Shown here piece by piece: positions 43,671 through 53,200 of a stretch of 64,000 nt of DNA (positions within the stretch are counted from its first letter, which is position 1; each line of letters starts with the position of its first letter). A model generated the notes under the pieces. It was not told the origin of the DNA, did not search any database, and saw only the letters and a list, made by a program, of their open reading frames with translations. Position numbers and translations under genes: made by a program. The DNA is from Spartinivicinus marinus (GTDB lineage: Bacteria > Pseudomonadota > Gammaproteobacteria > Pseudomonadales > Zooshikellaceae), in the NCBI RefSeq assembly GCF_026309355.1, contig NZ_JAPJZK010000003.1, forward strand, positions 62,001 through 126,000, written 5' to 3'.

Positions 43671-44489
43671 GTGCAACACTGGTTAGTTAATCGGCTCACA
43701 GCCAGTAAACAGACTTCTGAACGTTGGGTACAGCTGGCCATGTCCCTGGAATTATTTTGGGATCAGCAATTTACCCCGGCTATTGAACGGGTCGAAAACA
43801 GTCGTTCGATTTTTACCGCCAGTCCGAAAGACCTGGAAAAAGCGTTAGCGGATATGGGCAGTTTTTTTGATGTCTTCATGCCCATTGCGGAAACCAATAA
43901 GCCTCTGGCGATTGCCTGGCGTCGTGATGAATTGCATTACAAAGACACTTCGCTACCCGTGCAATCGATTCTGGCGCGTAATTTCAGTGGGCTAAATACT
44001 CGCTGGGAACCCTTGTATGCCAAAGACGCAGAGTCTTATCAACAAGGCACTTTTTATTCAACAGATGAAGTACATGACTTGGGGCATGCGCTGGATGATT
44101 ATTTTTTAACATCTCGGGGCCGGTTATGGGTTGATCTAGGGCACTTACGGTTATTGCAAATCAGTCGCAGCGAATTCGAAACCATTGTCCGTCAAGAAAT
44201 AGAGAAGATCCGCCCCACCCACATTGTTTATGAAGGTGAACTATTCCAGCTAAGTATTCATTTCAAAGCAAAACCTGATCGGTTGCTAATTGAAACCCAG
44301 AAGACAGAAAGGCCGGCTCATTTACCTTATCAAGATCAATTTGAAACACCTCGCCTCGATTGGCAAACCATCCGACAGCGAGAGTTAACACCACTCTTAC
44401 AATATAACGAGAGTCCTTACTTTTATTTTGATGATGTACCCGCTGACTATGCCCCGCTTGATACATACGTTGAGAATGTTAATGCATGA
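43671..44489 (+). CDS. baseplate protein, tail protein I-like
   Basis: 272 residues from GTG. The pattern fits tail protein I: HWLVNRLTASKQTSERWVQLAMSLELFWDQQF, then LPVQSILARNFSGLNTRWEPLYA, and GRLWVDLGHLRLLQISRSEFETIVRQEIEKIRPTHIVYEGEL, the last being the typical Y-x-KP-like wedge region. It links baseplate and fibre. It normally follows J; here a cargo block separates them. Confidence 0.65.
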   Translation: MQHWLVNRLTASKQTSERWVQLAMSLELFWDQQFTPAIERVENSRSIFTASPKDLEKALADMGSFFDVFMPIAETNKPLAIAWRRDELHYKDTSLPVQSILARNFSGLNTRWEPLYAKDAESYQQGTFYSTDEVHDLGHALDDYFLTSRGRLWVDLGHLRLLQISRSEFETIVRQEIEKIRPTHIVYEGELFQLSIHFKAKPDRLLIETQKTERPAHLPYQDQFETPRLDWQTIRQRELTPLLQYNESPYFYFDDVPADYAPLDTYVENVNA

Positions 44490-44917
44490 TAACCAATAAC
44501 AACACCTGGCAACGCGCCCTGTTGTTGCCCCGTTACTATGAAAAAAATGCCCATTCAATTGCTGGTTTAAGCTCCCAGTTTCAGATCAAAAAATTTCAGT
44601 TAGGCCATGATCCTGACTTAATCGATGAAACAACCAGTCCACCTGGCTTGAGAACCTTTGATACCTCATTAAACCAGTTAGCTAATGTGTTTTATGAAGC
44701 CCCTTTTAAACCTGGTGACATTGTGTTTGCCAATGGCCGGTTACTGTTTAAATGCGTGATGCCAGAGGGGGCTATTGCCGCACCCGCTAAGTACTCGTTG
44801 ACGGGGTTAATAGATCAGGAAGATGATTTAATCGCCATCTCACTGGATTTGCCCGATTGGGTTACACCAACCGAAGGGGTACGCATTCACCCATATATTA
44901 ATTTCCCAATAGGTTAA
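44486..44917 (+). CDS. putative baseplate-fibre connector
   Basis: 143 residues overlapping the previous gene by four bases. Beta-rich: GDIVFANGRLLFKCVMPEGAIAAPAKYSLTGLIDQEDDLIAISLDLPDWV. This resembles the start of tail-collar or fibre-attachment proteins, but no family is certain. Confidence 0.5.
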   Translation: MITNNNTWQRALLLPRYYEKNAHSIAGLSSQFQIKKFQLGHDPDLIDETTSPPGLRTFDTSLNQLANVFYEAPFKPGDIVFANGRLLFKCVMPEGAIAAPAKYSLTGLIDQEDDLIAISLDLPDWVTPTEGVRIHPYINFPIG

Positions 44918-44935
44918 TTATTTAAAAGGCGTTCT

Positions 44936-45559
44936 ATGGTTGACAGTAATAAACAACACCTACAGTTTGATTTTGATAATTTCAATGCCACTGGCTTAAA
45001 GCCTCTCGTTAAAGCGTTAAAAAAGCGGGATGTGACAGTAAATGATATAGAAGGCAGTAAGCGTGCTGTCCGTAAGTCCGGTGTCCTGACCAAAAAAGCC
45101 ACGTTATTTTTAGCAGATGGGCAAAAACTGATTATTGAGGCTACCGCTCAGGGGGCTATTTTTCAAGTGAAATTAAATAATCAGGTATTGGCCATTAAAA
45201 ACGTTGATAATCTGAATAAAGCCGTGAAAGAAATTTCAGATTTTGTCCATAAAAACTCGAAAAGTTTTCAGGCAAAGCTTAGAAAAATGGCTGAGCGTAA
45301 ACAGGGTCAGTCCAATAGTGGATCCCGCCAGGCCAAACTGAGCACCCAACAGCAGCTAGCCGAAAAACAACAATTAATTGATGACTACCGGCTAACGGTC
45401 GAGCAACTTACAGCAGAATTAAATGAATTATTGCAAGCCATTACTAAATTGGAAAACAGCAATGCGGCATTAACGACGGAAATTGCCGAGCTACAAAGCC
45501 AGATCAATTCTCAACAAGAAACCCTGGATCAATTAATTCAACCACCGATTGCAGCCTAA
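44936..45559 (+). CDS. DarA_N-like domain plus coiled coil
   Basis: 207 residues. The first 120 (LKALKKRDVTVNDIEGSKRAVRKSGVL, KKATLFLADGQKLIIEATAQGAIFQVKLNN) share a layout with the middle of the next gene, including the strand-rich A-x-F-x-DGQ-L segment. They resemble the N-terminal domain of P1 DarA and related polyvalent proteins. A coiled coil occupies 140-205. It likely enters the capsid and protects injected DNA; this is inference. Confidence 0.55.
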   Translation: MVDSNKQHLQFDFDNFNATGLKPLVKALKKRDVTVNDIEGSKRAVRKSGVLTKKATLFLADGQKLIIEATAQGAIFQVKLNNQVLAIKNVDNLNKAVKEISDFVHKNSKSFQAKLRKMAERKQGQSNSGSRQAKLSTQQQLAEKQQLIDDYRLTVEQLTAELNELLQAITKLENSNAALTTEIAELQSQINSQQETLDQLIQPPIAA

Positions 45560-45562
45560 ACC

Positions 45563-46669
45563 ATGAATAAGCTACAGGTTCACCTGGATTATGACCCACT
45601 TGCAAAGGGTTTTGATAGCATTACCTTGGAAGAGTGGTTTGACCAGCTTTCAACTGCAGACAGCCTCGACTTACTAACAGAGCCGCTACCCTTACAGGTG
45701 CTGGATGATGCGTTTTATCCAGAGGATGAGCCTGCTTTAATTCTGGATATGGTATCCGCCAAATACCAGCGACTCCCGAGAACCCTGGCCGCTTTGCGTC
45801 GTGTCATTCAAAAAAAGCTGGCGACACTAGACGGCAACCTGGTGATTGGTGATGCCACAATCAGCAAACCCCGTAAAAATAAATTATTTGCCACGGTCAC
45901 CGCCCAATTTATTTGCAGTGACGGCCAAACGTTATCAGCGCAATTTCATGCCCCCGATAAAGACCCGCTGATTGTTAATCAAAACGACACCCTGATCGCT
46001 TATCGCTGGTTATTAAATAAGCGGGACATTACCCACATAGTGTCAGCTAAACAGAACGGAAATACATTAACTGATATTAGCCTGGATGAACTCGCCTTTA
46101 AACTGGCACAGTTAATCAGTGGTAATTCCGCAAAATTCATTGAGCGCCAACAACAGCTAAAACAAGCCCAAGCCGAACTACAGGCCGCAGATGACGAGCT
46201 AACCGCCCTGGAAAATCAGGCCACGGAATTAACGACACAAATTGCAGAACAACAGCAAAAACACCAGGACTTGGAAGAGGAGAACCAAACGTTGACGGCC
46301 CAACGAGACGAGTTAAAAAAACTACTGGAAGAAATGCTTTCGGAAATTGAAGCCGCCAAAGCAGAAGCCGATGAGAAACGTCAGCAAGAACAGCAACAAC
46401 CCCAAACTACCACAAGTGAGATCACTGCCGCCAATGATGGAGACAATACCTCAGCAGATGAAAACGACGAAGAGCAGCGCCTAGTTAAAATCCTTGAGGA
46501 TATTTTGGAGGGTAAATACGACCATTTAGGCTCATTTGGGATTTTCGATACGTTAGAACCACCTGCAGATCGATTAATCGAAATGGGGTTGGGTGAAAAA
46601 TACGACGAGTTAATTGGCAACGTCGCGGAATATTACGCACGCAAAGATGCTGAAGAACACCCGTTGTAA
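45563..46669 (+). CDS. Dar/Ddr-type protein with DarA_N-like domain and coiled coil
   Basis: 368 residues. Residues 100-195 repeat the domain of the previous gene (FATVTAQFICSDGQTLSAQFHAPDKDPL, SLDELAFKLAQLISGNSAKFIE). A long coiled coil spans 195-280, then an acidic Gln/Asn/Thr linker and a compact end (EEQRLVKILEDILEGKYDHLG, LIEMGLGEKYDELIGNVAEYY). It is probably part of the antirestriction or internal-head set, by analogy with P1 darA, ddrA and ddrB. Confidence 0.5.
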   Translation: MNKLQVHLDYDPLAKGFDSITLEEWFDQLSTADSLDLLTEPLPLQVLDDAFYPEDEPALILDMVSAKYQRLPRTLAALRRVIQKKLATLDGNLVIGDATISKPRKNKLFATVTAQFICSDGQTLSAQFHAPDKDPLIVNQNDTLIAYRWLLNKRDITHIVSAKQNGNTLTDISLDELAFKLAQLISGNSAKFIERQQQLKQAQAELQAADDELTALENQATELTTQIAEQQQKHQDLEEENQTLTAQRDELKKLLEEMLSEIEAAKAEADEKRQQEQQQPQTTTSEITAANDGDNTSADENDEEQRLVKILEDILEGKYDHLGSFGIFDTLEPPADRLIEMGLGEKYDELIGNVAEYYARKDAEEHPL

Positions 46670-46685
46670 TAGGAGTAATTAATGC

Positions 46686-47009
46686 ATGGCCCAAGGTATT
46701 GAAAAATTACGTTTTGCCAAACAACTGAAAAAACTGCAAGAACAAGCGTTTAGTGAAAACACCAAAGGGATTGAAAAGCTCAAGCTGGTAAAAGAAATTA
46801 AAGTGGTGCGAGAAGCATTAGCGGTGAATAGCAAATCCACCATTAGTCGTTTTCAGCAGTTATTGGCAGGTGAATTTAATAAACTAGACCCCAAAGCCTT
46901 TATCAAAATGGTTAAATCCATCGTGGTGGATGAAGAAGCCAACGTTGATGAAATTAAACAACCGGTCGTCGACTATTTAATTAATCACCTCAACCTAAAA
47001 GCGGCTTAA
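46686..47009 (+). CDS. small helical protein with duplicated GIEKL motif
   Basis: 107 residues. GIEKLRFAKQLKKLQEQAF at the start is repeated as GIEKLKLVKEIKVVREAL 25 residues on, an internal duplication. The remainder is helical. No family is certain; such GIEKL helices occur in multi-domain antirestriction polypeptides. It is co-transcribed between two Dar/Ddr-like genes. Confidence 0.55.
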   Translation: MAQGIEKLRFAKQLKKLQEQAFSENTKGIEKLKLVKEIKVVREALAVNSKSTISRFQQLLAGEFNKLDPKAFIKMVKSIVVDEEANVDEIKQPVVDYLINHLNLKAA

Positions 47010-47011
47010 CT

Positions 47012-48763
47012 ATGAATGCTGTTTTTAAGCCGATTACACAAGCGGTTAGCTGGTCAGGCATTGAGGAGGCATTTTTTCTGTTGCTGGAGACACCACCGAC
47101 AGAAAGTGCTTTTCAGGTAATGGGAGCGATTGATACCCTCAAACAAACACCGCTAGGCGAGTTTAATTCGCAAGTTCAAGCTGCCTGGTTACAACTGAAT
47201 CACTGGCAGCGTAGACTACAAATTCACCCTGATGCCTCATTGGCTGAGCTGATCCACCGGAATACTCCTTTTTGGGACTTGAAAGGCCTACTGAATCAAT
47301 GGGGTCCGCCAGATAATATTGGCCAAGCCCAACTGGAAAAAAACAGAGCCCAGGGTCAACAGCTTCGCGAGCAGCTGATTGAATCAGAAAATGCTCAGTT
47401 AGCCAGTGAAATACAACAATTACAACAGTCACTGGATGACATTAAAGCGCCTTATCAAAAGTCCCATAAGGAAATCAGCCGCATATTATCGGATATACGA
47501 GAACAGCATGGCTTAACTGAAATGAGACTGAATTTAGAAGTTGAAATCAGTTTATTCAACAACAAGGCCAAGCATCGAAATAGAGATTATGAAGCGCTGG
47601 TAAAAGAAGAGCAGGCCATTCGTGCTAAAGCGGATCACTATCAACAATTAGTCAATCAATATATAAAGCCGGTTCAAGACGAGTGGAATCAAACAGCGCT
47701 CTACAAACCCGATGAAGCCACCAAACAACAAGTCGTTGAAACACAACAGGCAATTAACCAAAAAGCTGAACAGCTCATGTCGGGTGTTTATGATCAACTA
47801 ATTAATCAATCGACTATCTCTGCGCAGGTAGCTCAGCAATGGGCAAAAGAGCAGTCTATTTCAACAACTGTTATAAACCGACTCAAAAAAGTGGGTTACA
47901 GTAAAACCCAGCTATTAAAAGACATGGCTGAATTTTATCGGCTCACCCATGGTCGATTATCTCAGGTATCCGTTGTCAGTGATGGAAGAAAACGAGCAGC
48001 AGCTTCTGTTACAGAGGGGATCGTCTATGTTGATGGGGATTTTGATAAAACGACCTTGTTTCATGAAATGGCCCATCTATTAGAAAACGATCCAGTCACC
48101 AAAGCCACAGCACAACAGTTTGTGGAATCACGAAAAGAAGGGCCACTTCAACCATTACAAGAATTGGCAGGTAACACCAACTACCGATCAGATGAAAAGG
48201 CCTACCCAGATTCGTTTATTAACCCTTATGTAGGTAAATATTATGCTGATGGCAGTACAGAAGTCATGTCGATGGGGTTAGAGCACTTTGCTTCTTCAGT
48301 TAAATTATACGAGCTATTCAATAACGACCCGGATATGTTTGATTGTTTATTGGGTTTTTTAAACAATACATCGACTGCAGAGCAAGACCTTTTTAAACAA
48401 ATCCGCCAGCAAAAGAGTGCTGACCATGATTTTTATCAACAACTGTTTAAACGAGTCAAACCAATTAAAATCACTAAGGAATTTATTACCGCAGGGCCTT
48501 TGATGGGGTATCAGTTTTTAAACTCAAGTACCAGAGACCGCCATACAGGACGCAAAAAAACTGGTCGATTGGTGGTGGCGCCAGATGGCTCAAATGATTT
48601 TATGGCATCAGAGTTAGATGCTAAAGCCTGGGCTTATTTACACCAGATGAATCAGCAAGGCATTCAATCTCATCCAATAGAAAACTTAAAAAAACTGATT
48701 ACCCATCGCCAGGCACCTGATTGGTTTCAGCCTGGAATGGTCATTCCTGAACTAAAAAGTTAA
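47012..48763 (+). CDS. coiled-coil protein with zincin metallopeptidase domain
   Basis: 583 residues. The first 290 are mostly helical coiled coil. The C-terminal half has HEMAHLLE (H351, E352, H355) preceded by EGIVYVDGDFDKTTLF, and a later EVMSMGLEHF, whose Glu could be the third zinc ligand. Phage polyvalent proteins often carry such zincins, possibly to process virion or host proteins after injection. The target is unknown. Confidence 0.6.
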   Translation: MNAVFKPITQAVSWSGIEEAFFLLLETPPTESAFQVMGAIDTLKQTPLGEFNSQVQAAWLQLNHWQRRLQIHPDASLAELIHRNTPFWDLKGLLNQWGPPDNIGQAQLEKNRAQGQQLREQLIESENAQLASEIQQLQQSLDDIKAPYQKSHKEISRILSDIREQHGLTEMRLNLEVEISLFNNKAKHRNRDYEALVKEEQAIRAKADHYQQLVNQYIKPVQDEWNQTALYKPDEATKQQVVETQQAINQKAEQLMSGVYDQLINQSTISAQVAQQWAKEQSISTTVINRLKKVGYSKTQLLKDMAEFYRLTHGRLSQVSVVSDGRKRAAASVTEGIVYVDGDFDKTTLFHEMAHLLENDPVTKATAQQFVESRKEGPLQPLQELAGNTNYRSDEKAYPDSFINPYVGKYYADGSTEVMSMGLEHFASSVKLYELFNNDPDMFDCLLGFLNNTSTAEQDLFKQIRQQKSADHDFYQQLFKRVKPIKITKEFITAGPLMGYQFLNSSTRDRHTGRKKTGRLVVAPDGSNDFMASELDAKAWAYLHQMNQQGIQSHPIENLKKLITHRQAPDWFQPGMVIPELKS

Positions 48764-48795
48764 CGGCTTTATACTACATAAGGCATAGCCAATTT

Positions 48796-49512
48796 ATGTA
48801 TCGATTTAAAATTCAACATTATTTAGGCGATCCTATTACCATTACATTGGATGCCGAATGGGAACAAAAAGCGACAGCAACCATAGAAGGCCCCGACTTT
48901 GATAGTTTCTTAGTCACTGACTATATGCGGCACCATGGTTATACGCCTTTTGGCAAAACCGCTGAATTTCCACGCCTGGCACCCATGGATATTCATTGCA
49001 CCTATTCAACCTCACCGGAATTTGAGTTTGAATTACTGGAAGGGGATTTACTGCCCTATCCACCTTCACCCGGTTTATCAAAAGACAGCTTGCCGCCAGC
49101 GGAATACTATGACCATTTATTCCCCGCCTATAAACAGAAAATACAATTTAAGTCATTTGAGGTGTATATCACTCAGCAACCTGGCGATATCTTGCAAGGA
49201 TATACTGACAGTGGTGAGCCCTGGCAACGTAAAGTCACACATTCTCTAGGTTATATGCGTGATACCAGTCAGTCCGTTTCACTCGATATTATTGTGGGGC
49301 ATCAAATGGAATCTGAGCGAGTCTTTATGGCAAAACCGCCTGGTGAATACCCAGTGTATTTGTTAGGGTTTAGTGACAAAGCAGAAGCAACCCGCATCTT
49401 TCATCATCATTACCCGAGTGATGACCAAACGCCCCTGTATAAATTAAGTGAAGACAGTTTCGCCACAATGTTGGATTTTATTGGTAGTGATAACGATGAA
49501 GTAATTGACTAA
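48796..49512 (+). CDS. protein with polyvalent-protein InPase-like C-terminal domain
   Basis: 238 residues. Residues 125-235 match the layout of the domain called inorganic-pyrophosphatase-like in polyvalent proteins: SGEPWQRKVTHSLGYMRDTSQSVSLDIIVGHQ, then EYPVYLLGFSDKAEATRIFHHHYP and YKLSEDSFATML. The acidic GADGD-type metal residues expected there are replaced by Ser/Gln/Val, so catalysis is doubtful. It ends the Dar-like operon. Confidence 0.5.
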   Translation: MYRFKIQHYLGDPITITLDAEWEQKATATIEGPDFDSFLVTDYMRHHGYTPFGKTAEFPRLAPMDIHCTYSTSPEFEFELLEGDLLPYPPSPGLSKDSLPPAEYYDHLFPAYKQKIQFKSFEVYITQQPGDILQGYTDSGEPWQRKVTHSLGYMRDTSQSVSLDIIVGHQMESERVFMAKPPGEYPVYLLGFSDKAEATRIFHHHYPSDDQTPLYKLSEDSFATMLDFIGSDNDEVID

Positions 49513-49592
49513 CTAATATTAAAGGGCAGCTATTTAGCCTGCCTTACGCTTTTATTTTTATTCACTTTTAAAAAACAACAATTATTTTTCCC

Positions 49593-49637
49593 AATATTTT
49601 TATATCAGCGGTCGATTTTCACATTTCAATTTACAAT
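49593..49637 (+). promoter_or_regulatory. late-type promoter element, copy 5
   Basis: AATATTTTTATATC (ends 49606) and, 25 bases on, TACAAT (49632-49637), a near-consensus -10. It lies 60 bases before the DNA methylase gene. Confidence 0.55.
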
Positions 49638-49697
49638 GGTTCCAATTGTTGAATAGGAGATTTTTTCAATCTCCTAAGCTGTTATTGGAGCCAGTAT

Positions 49698-50180
49698 TTG
49701 AGCCTTTCTTCTCACCAGTCTGCACGCATGAAAAACGATGAGTGGCTTACACCACCTAGTATTTTGACGACTCTTGGCTCATTTGATTTAGACCCATGCT
49801 CTCCTATCAATCGCCCCTGGCCTACAGCGACAACTCACTATACCAAACAAGATAATGGCTTAACAAAGCCCTGGTTTGGCCGGGTTTGGTTAAATCCCCC
49901 TTTTGGCCAAGAAGCCAAAAAATGGTTTAAAAAAATGGCTGAGCATAATAACGGTATTGCACTCATTCCTGCTCGAACTGAAACACATCTCTTTTTTGAG
50001 TTTATCTGGGATAAAGCCAGTGCCATTTTATTTTTAAAAGGTCGACCGCGTTTCTATACCGTTGATGGAAAAGCCGCCCCGTTTAATTCAGGTGCGCCTA
50101 TCTGTTTAGTGGCCTACGGGCAACAAAATGCAGTCCTGCTCAAGCAATCGTCTCTCGGTTTTTGTGTTTGTTGTAAATAG
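49698..50180 (+). CDS. phage N6-adenine DNA methyltransferase
   Basis: 160 residues. The family signatures are present: DEWLTPPSILTTLGSFDLDPCSP and the catalytic VWLNPPFGQEAKKWFKK (NPPF). AILFLKGRPRFYT and GAPICLVAYG close the domain. It methylates adenine in phage DNA, shielding it from restriction or marking it for packaging. TTG 49698 is chosen for its GGAG eight bases upstream; ATG 49728 is the alternative. Confidence 0.88.
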   Translation: MSLSSHQSARMKNDEWLTPPSILTTLGSFDLDPCSPINRPWPTATTHYTKQDNGLTKPWFGRVWLNPPFGQEAKKWFKKMAEHNNGIALIPARTETHLFFEFIWDKASAILFLKGRPRFYTVDGKAAPFNSGAPICLVAYGQQNAVLLKQSSLGFCVCCK

Positions 50181-50218
50181 TCGTTTATTAATCACTTTCA
50201 TGGTTAATGTAAAGGTTT

Positions 50219-53200
50219 ATGCAAAATACGTCAGATACTTCCTTTCAAGCTATCCACGCCGCCCACTCCCTTTCTGATTTAATTAATGCCTTCTGGGGCT
50301 ACCTTAAGCCGGCAGATCCAATCGAGCCTGAGCCTACACCGGATGATTCCACGACAGAAGCAACTGATACCCTGTTTGGCTTACAAAAAGGTGGCAAGGT
50401 TTATCGTGAAAAAATCAATGCCCAAACCCGTGAGATTCTAGAACGAGTGAAAGGCGATCCTGAAGCCTTAACCGCGACAGATCGAGCTATCTTACGACAG
50501 TACAGTGGCCGCGGTGGTTTAAAAAATGAAGCCAGTTTATTTGAGTACTATACCCCTACCCCAGTCGCTGAAGGCATTTGGGATGCCTTGTCTGTCAATG
50601 GCTTTGCTAACGGTAATGTCTTAGAACCCTCAACGGGTGCCGGTGTATTTAGTGCCACTAAACCTGAAGGGGTGATTATTTCCGGGGCCGAAATTGACGA
50701 AACCGCCGCCCAAGTGAATCAGCTGTTACACCCCACCGATAGTATTAAAAACCAGTCCTTTGAAGAATTATGCGCCAATACCCCGGATAACAGTTTTGAT
50801 TCTGTCGTCGGTAATGTGCCATTTGGGGAAGGACGGCAGTTTGCCCTGCATGACCCCGCTTACCGACAAACGAAATCCATTGAACAGTATTTTGTACTCA
50901 GGGCAATTGATAAAGCCAAGCCTGGGGCACTGATTGCGTTAATCGTGCCACCCCGGATAGTCGACAATACCCGACTGCATGCTTTCCGCGCCAAAGTCAG
51001 TAAAAAAGCCGAGTTTTTAGGGGCGCATAAATTACCCTCAAAAACATTCAGTCAACAAGGGACCGATACGGTTACCGATTTAATTGTGTTAAAAAAACAC
51101 CCCGCCGACTTAGCGGAAAAAATCGATGCTTTATCTAAAGAGGTATTAGAGGAAGCCAATGTCCTATGGACGCCGTTTATTAAAGGGCAATATTTTAAAG
51201 ATGAAGGCAAACGTTTTATACATAAACGCCCGGACAGTACTACCAAAGCCGCCCAACAATCATTAAATAACACTGCGATTAAACGGGCTTTAGCCCACAA
51301 GTTCACCAGTCGTATTGACTGGGATTTATTGGAAATTACTGAGGCTACCGTTCCCCTTTATCAAGACGGCGATACCCGAGTCATCAATGGTCTGATGCAT
51401 ACCCTCAAAGACAGTGAGTGGATAGCAGATGTCAAAGGCCAACCCAATGTGATTGATAAAGCTACTTATGGGGTTGGCTCCATTGAAGAGTTAACTGCAT
51501 TATTAGAGAGCCCCACTGGTTTACTACAATTGTCGTTTGAGCAAGTTGAATCGGCTTTTACCACCTGGCCAGCATTATTTAAGCCCCACCAACGGGATGT
51601 GATCACCCATGCCCGACAACAGCCGGACGCCTTGAGAGAACAGGTATTACGGGGCGGTTTGCTAGGGTGTCAGGTGATTCGGCTAAAAAGCCAGTTGCAA
51701 CAAGGCGAAGCGGCAGATGATTTAGGGGGTTTACAAGCCTTAATTAAAGCCGAGTTTGAACGGTATGGACCACCGTCTCGCAGTAAAAAACTGATTATTA
51801 AAGACAGCACTGCTAAAGCCTGGGGTGCATTTTCCAACGCTACTGACAAAGACGGCGAATTATCACCCTTATTACAGGGCCAGGTCACCGAACAGGCCCA
51901 AGGTTATGACCCCACTCATGCCTTATCCATCGTTGAATATTTATTGAATGTTGAGAAACAACCTTATGTGGAATTAGCCGACATTCAGCGCTTATATAAC
52001 GGCTCCCCACCCATCGAAAACTTAGGGGATATTACCCGGTTTGATGCACTGGCCATTACTCCTGATGGCCATATTTTACCAACCAATGATTATTACAGTG
52101 GCGATGTTGTAGACAAAAGCCAACAGTTGTTATCGGTAATGGCTGATGAAAAAGACCAGCGGCTTATTGATAAATGGCAGGCACAAATTGATGAGATGCA
52201 ACGCCGCCGGAGTCACACCGCTTTAAAAGATGTGCAATTCAGTTTGCGCCATAAAACCCTGGACCGACACTATTTGCTGGATTTTTTAAAGGAACAACAA
52301 GGGTTTCAATTTTCATATAAAGTCGAAAAGTCAGTAGCCACTCGACTCCCCAACGGTTCAATAGAAGTCAGTCAAACCCGTGTGGTCGATACTAAAGATC
52401 CCAGCGGGCAATTTTCAGCGATTGCTCGTTGGGGTGAAAAACCCAAAGGGTTTGAGCTGCAATTACTCAATTATTTAAACGGCAAACCTACCCGCGTTAA
52501 AGAAGAAGACCAGGCGTATTTTCGGGAGCGAATGAAACGCTTGGAGTCGCAGTTTAATTTATACCTGCAAACCCATGTGAATGCCGAACAGATAGAGCAG
52601 GATTATAACGACCAAGTTAACCGCTATATTACCCCTGAACTGTCTGGCGAGAATTTAAATCTATCGGACACCTCCGGTGCAGTAAACCTCCATGATTACC
52701 AGAATAAAGCCATTCGCCAATTAAGCGAACAAGGCGCAGGTTTTTTATGTTTTGGTACAGGGTTAGGTAAAACATTTTCTGGTTTAGGCCTTGCGCAATA
52801 TAATCTGGACATGGGGCGTGCTAAACGTACCTTGATTGTGACACCCGATAGTGTGCTGGAAAACTGGGGCCGTAATGCCCAACAATTCTTTACTAAAGGC
52901 AAACCCTTTTTATTGGTGGGCTATCACACCAAAAAAGACAACGATGATTTAGTCGTCACAGAAGTCGTTGTTGATGATCAAGGTAACCCTAAGCTAGATA
53001 ATAACGGTAAGCCTATTAAGCGAGAGGTGATGGTTAAAGATGATCCCCAAGCTATTTTTAAAAAATGCTGGGAAATTCCTCACGGTAAATACAGCCTGAT
53101 TATTATGTCCCACCAGGTGTATGAGCGCCTGCCATTAAAACCAGAAACCAAATTACGCTACCAAGAAAAATGGTTTAACAATAATTTAATCAGCAATACC

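Noticed and set aside
19759-49512. Tailocin or type VI secretion cluster
   Set aside because: Capsid, portal and prohead protease genes are present, and the tape measure, fibre and adhesin fit a full myovirus; there are no TssJLM or ClpV genes.
49515-49560. GGCAG...CTGCC as a terminator before the methylase operon
   Set aside because: The stem is only five pairs and the T tract is interrupted; too weak to list.
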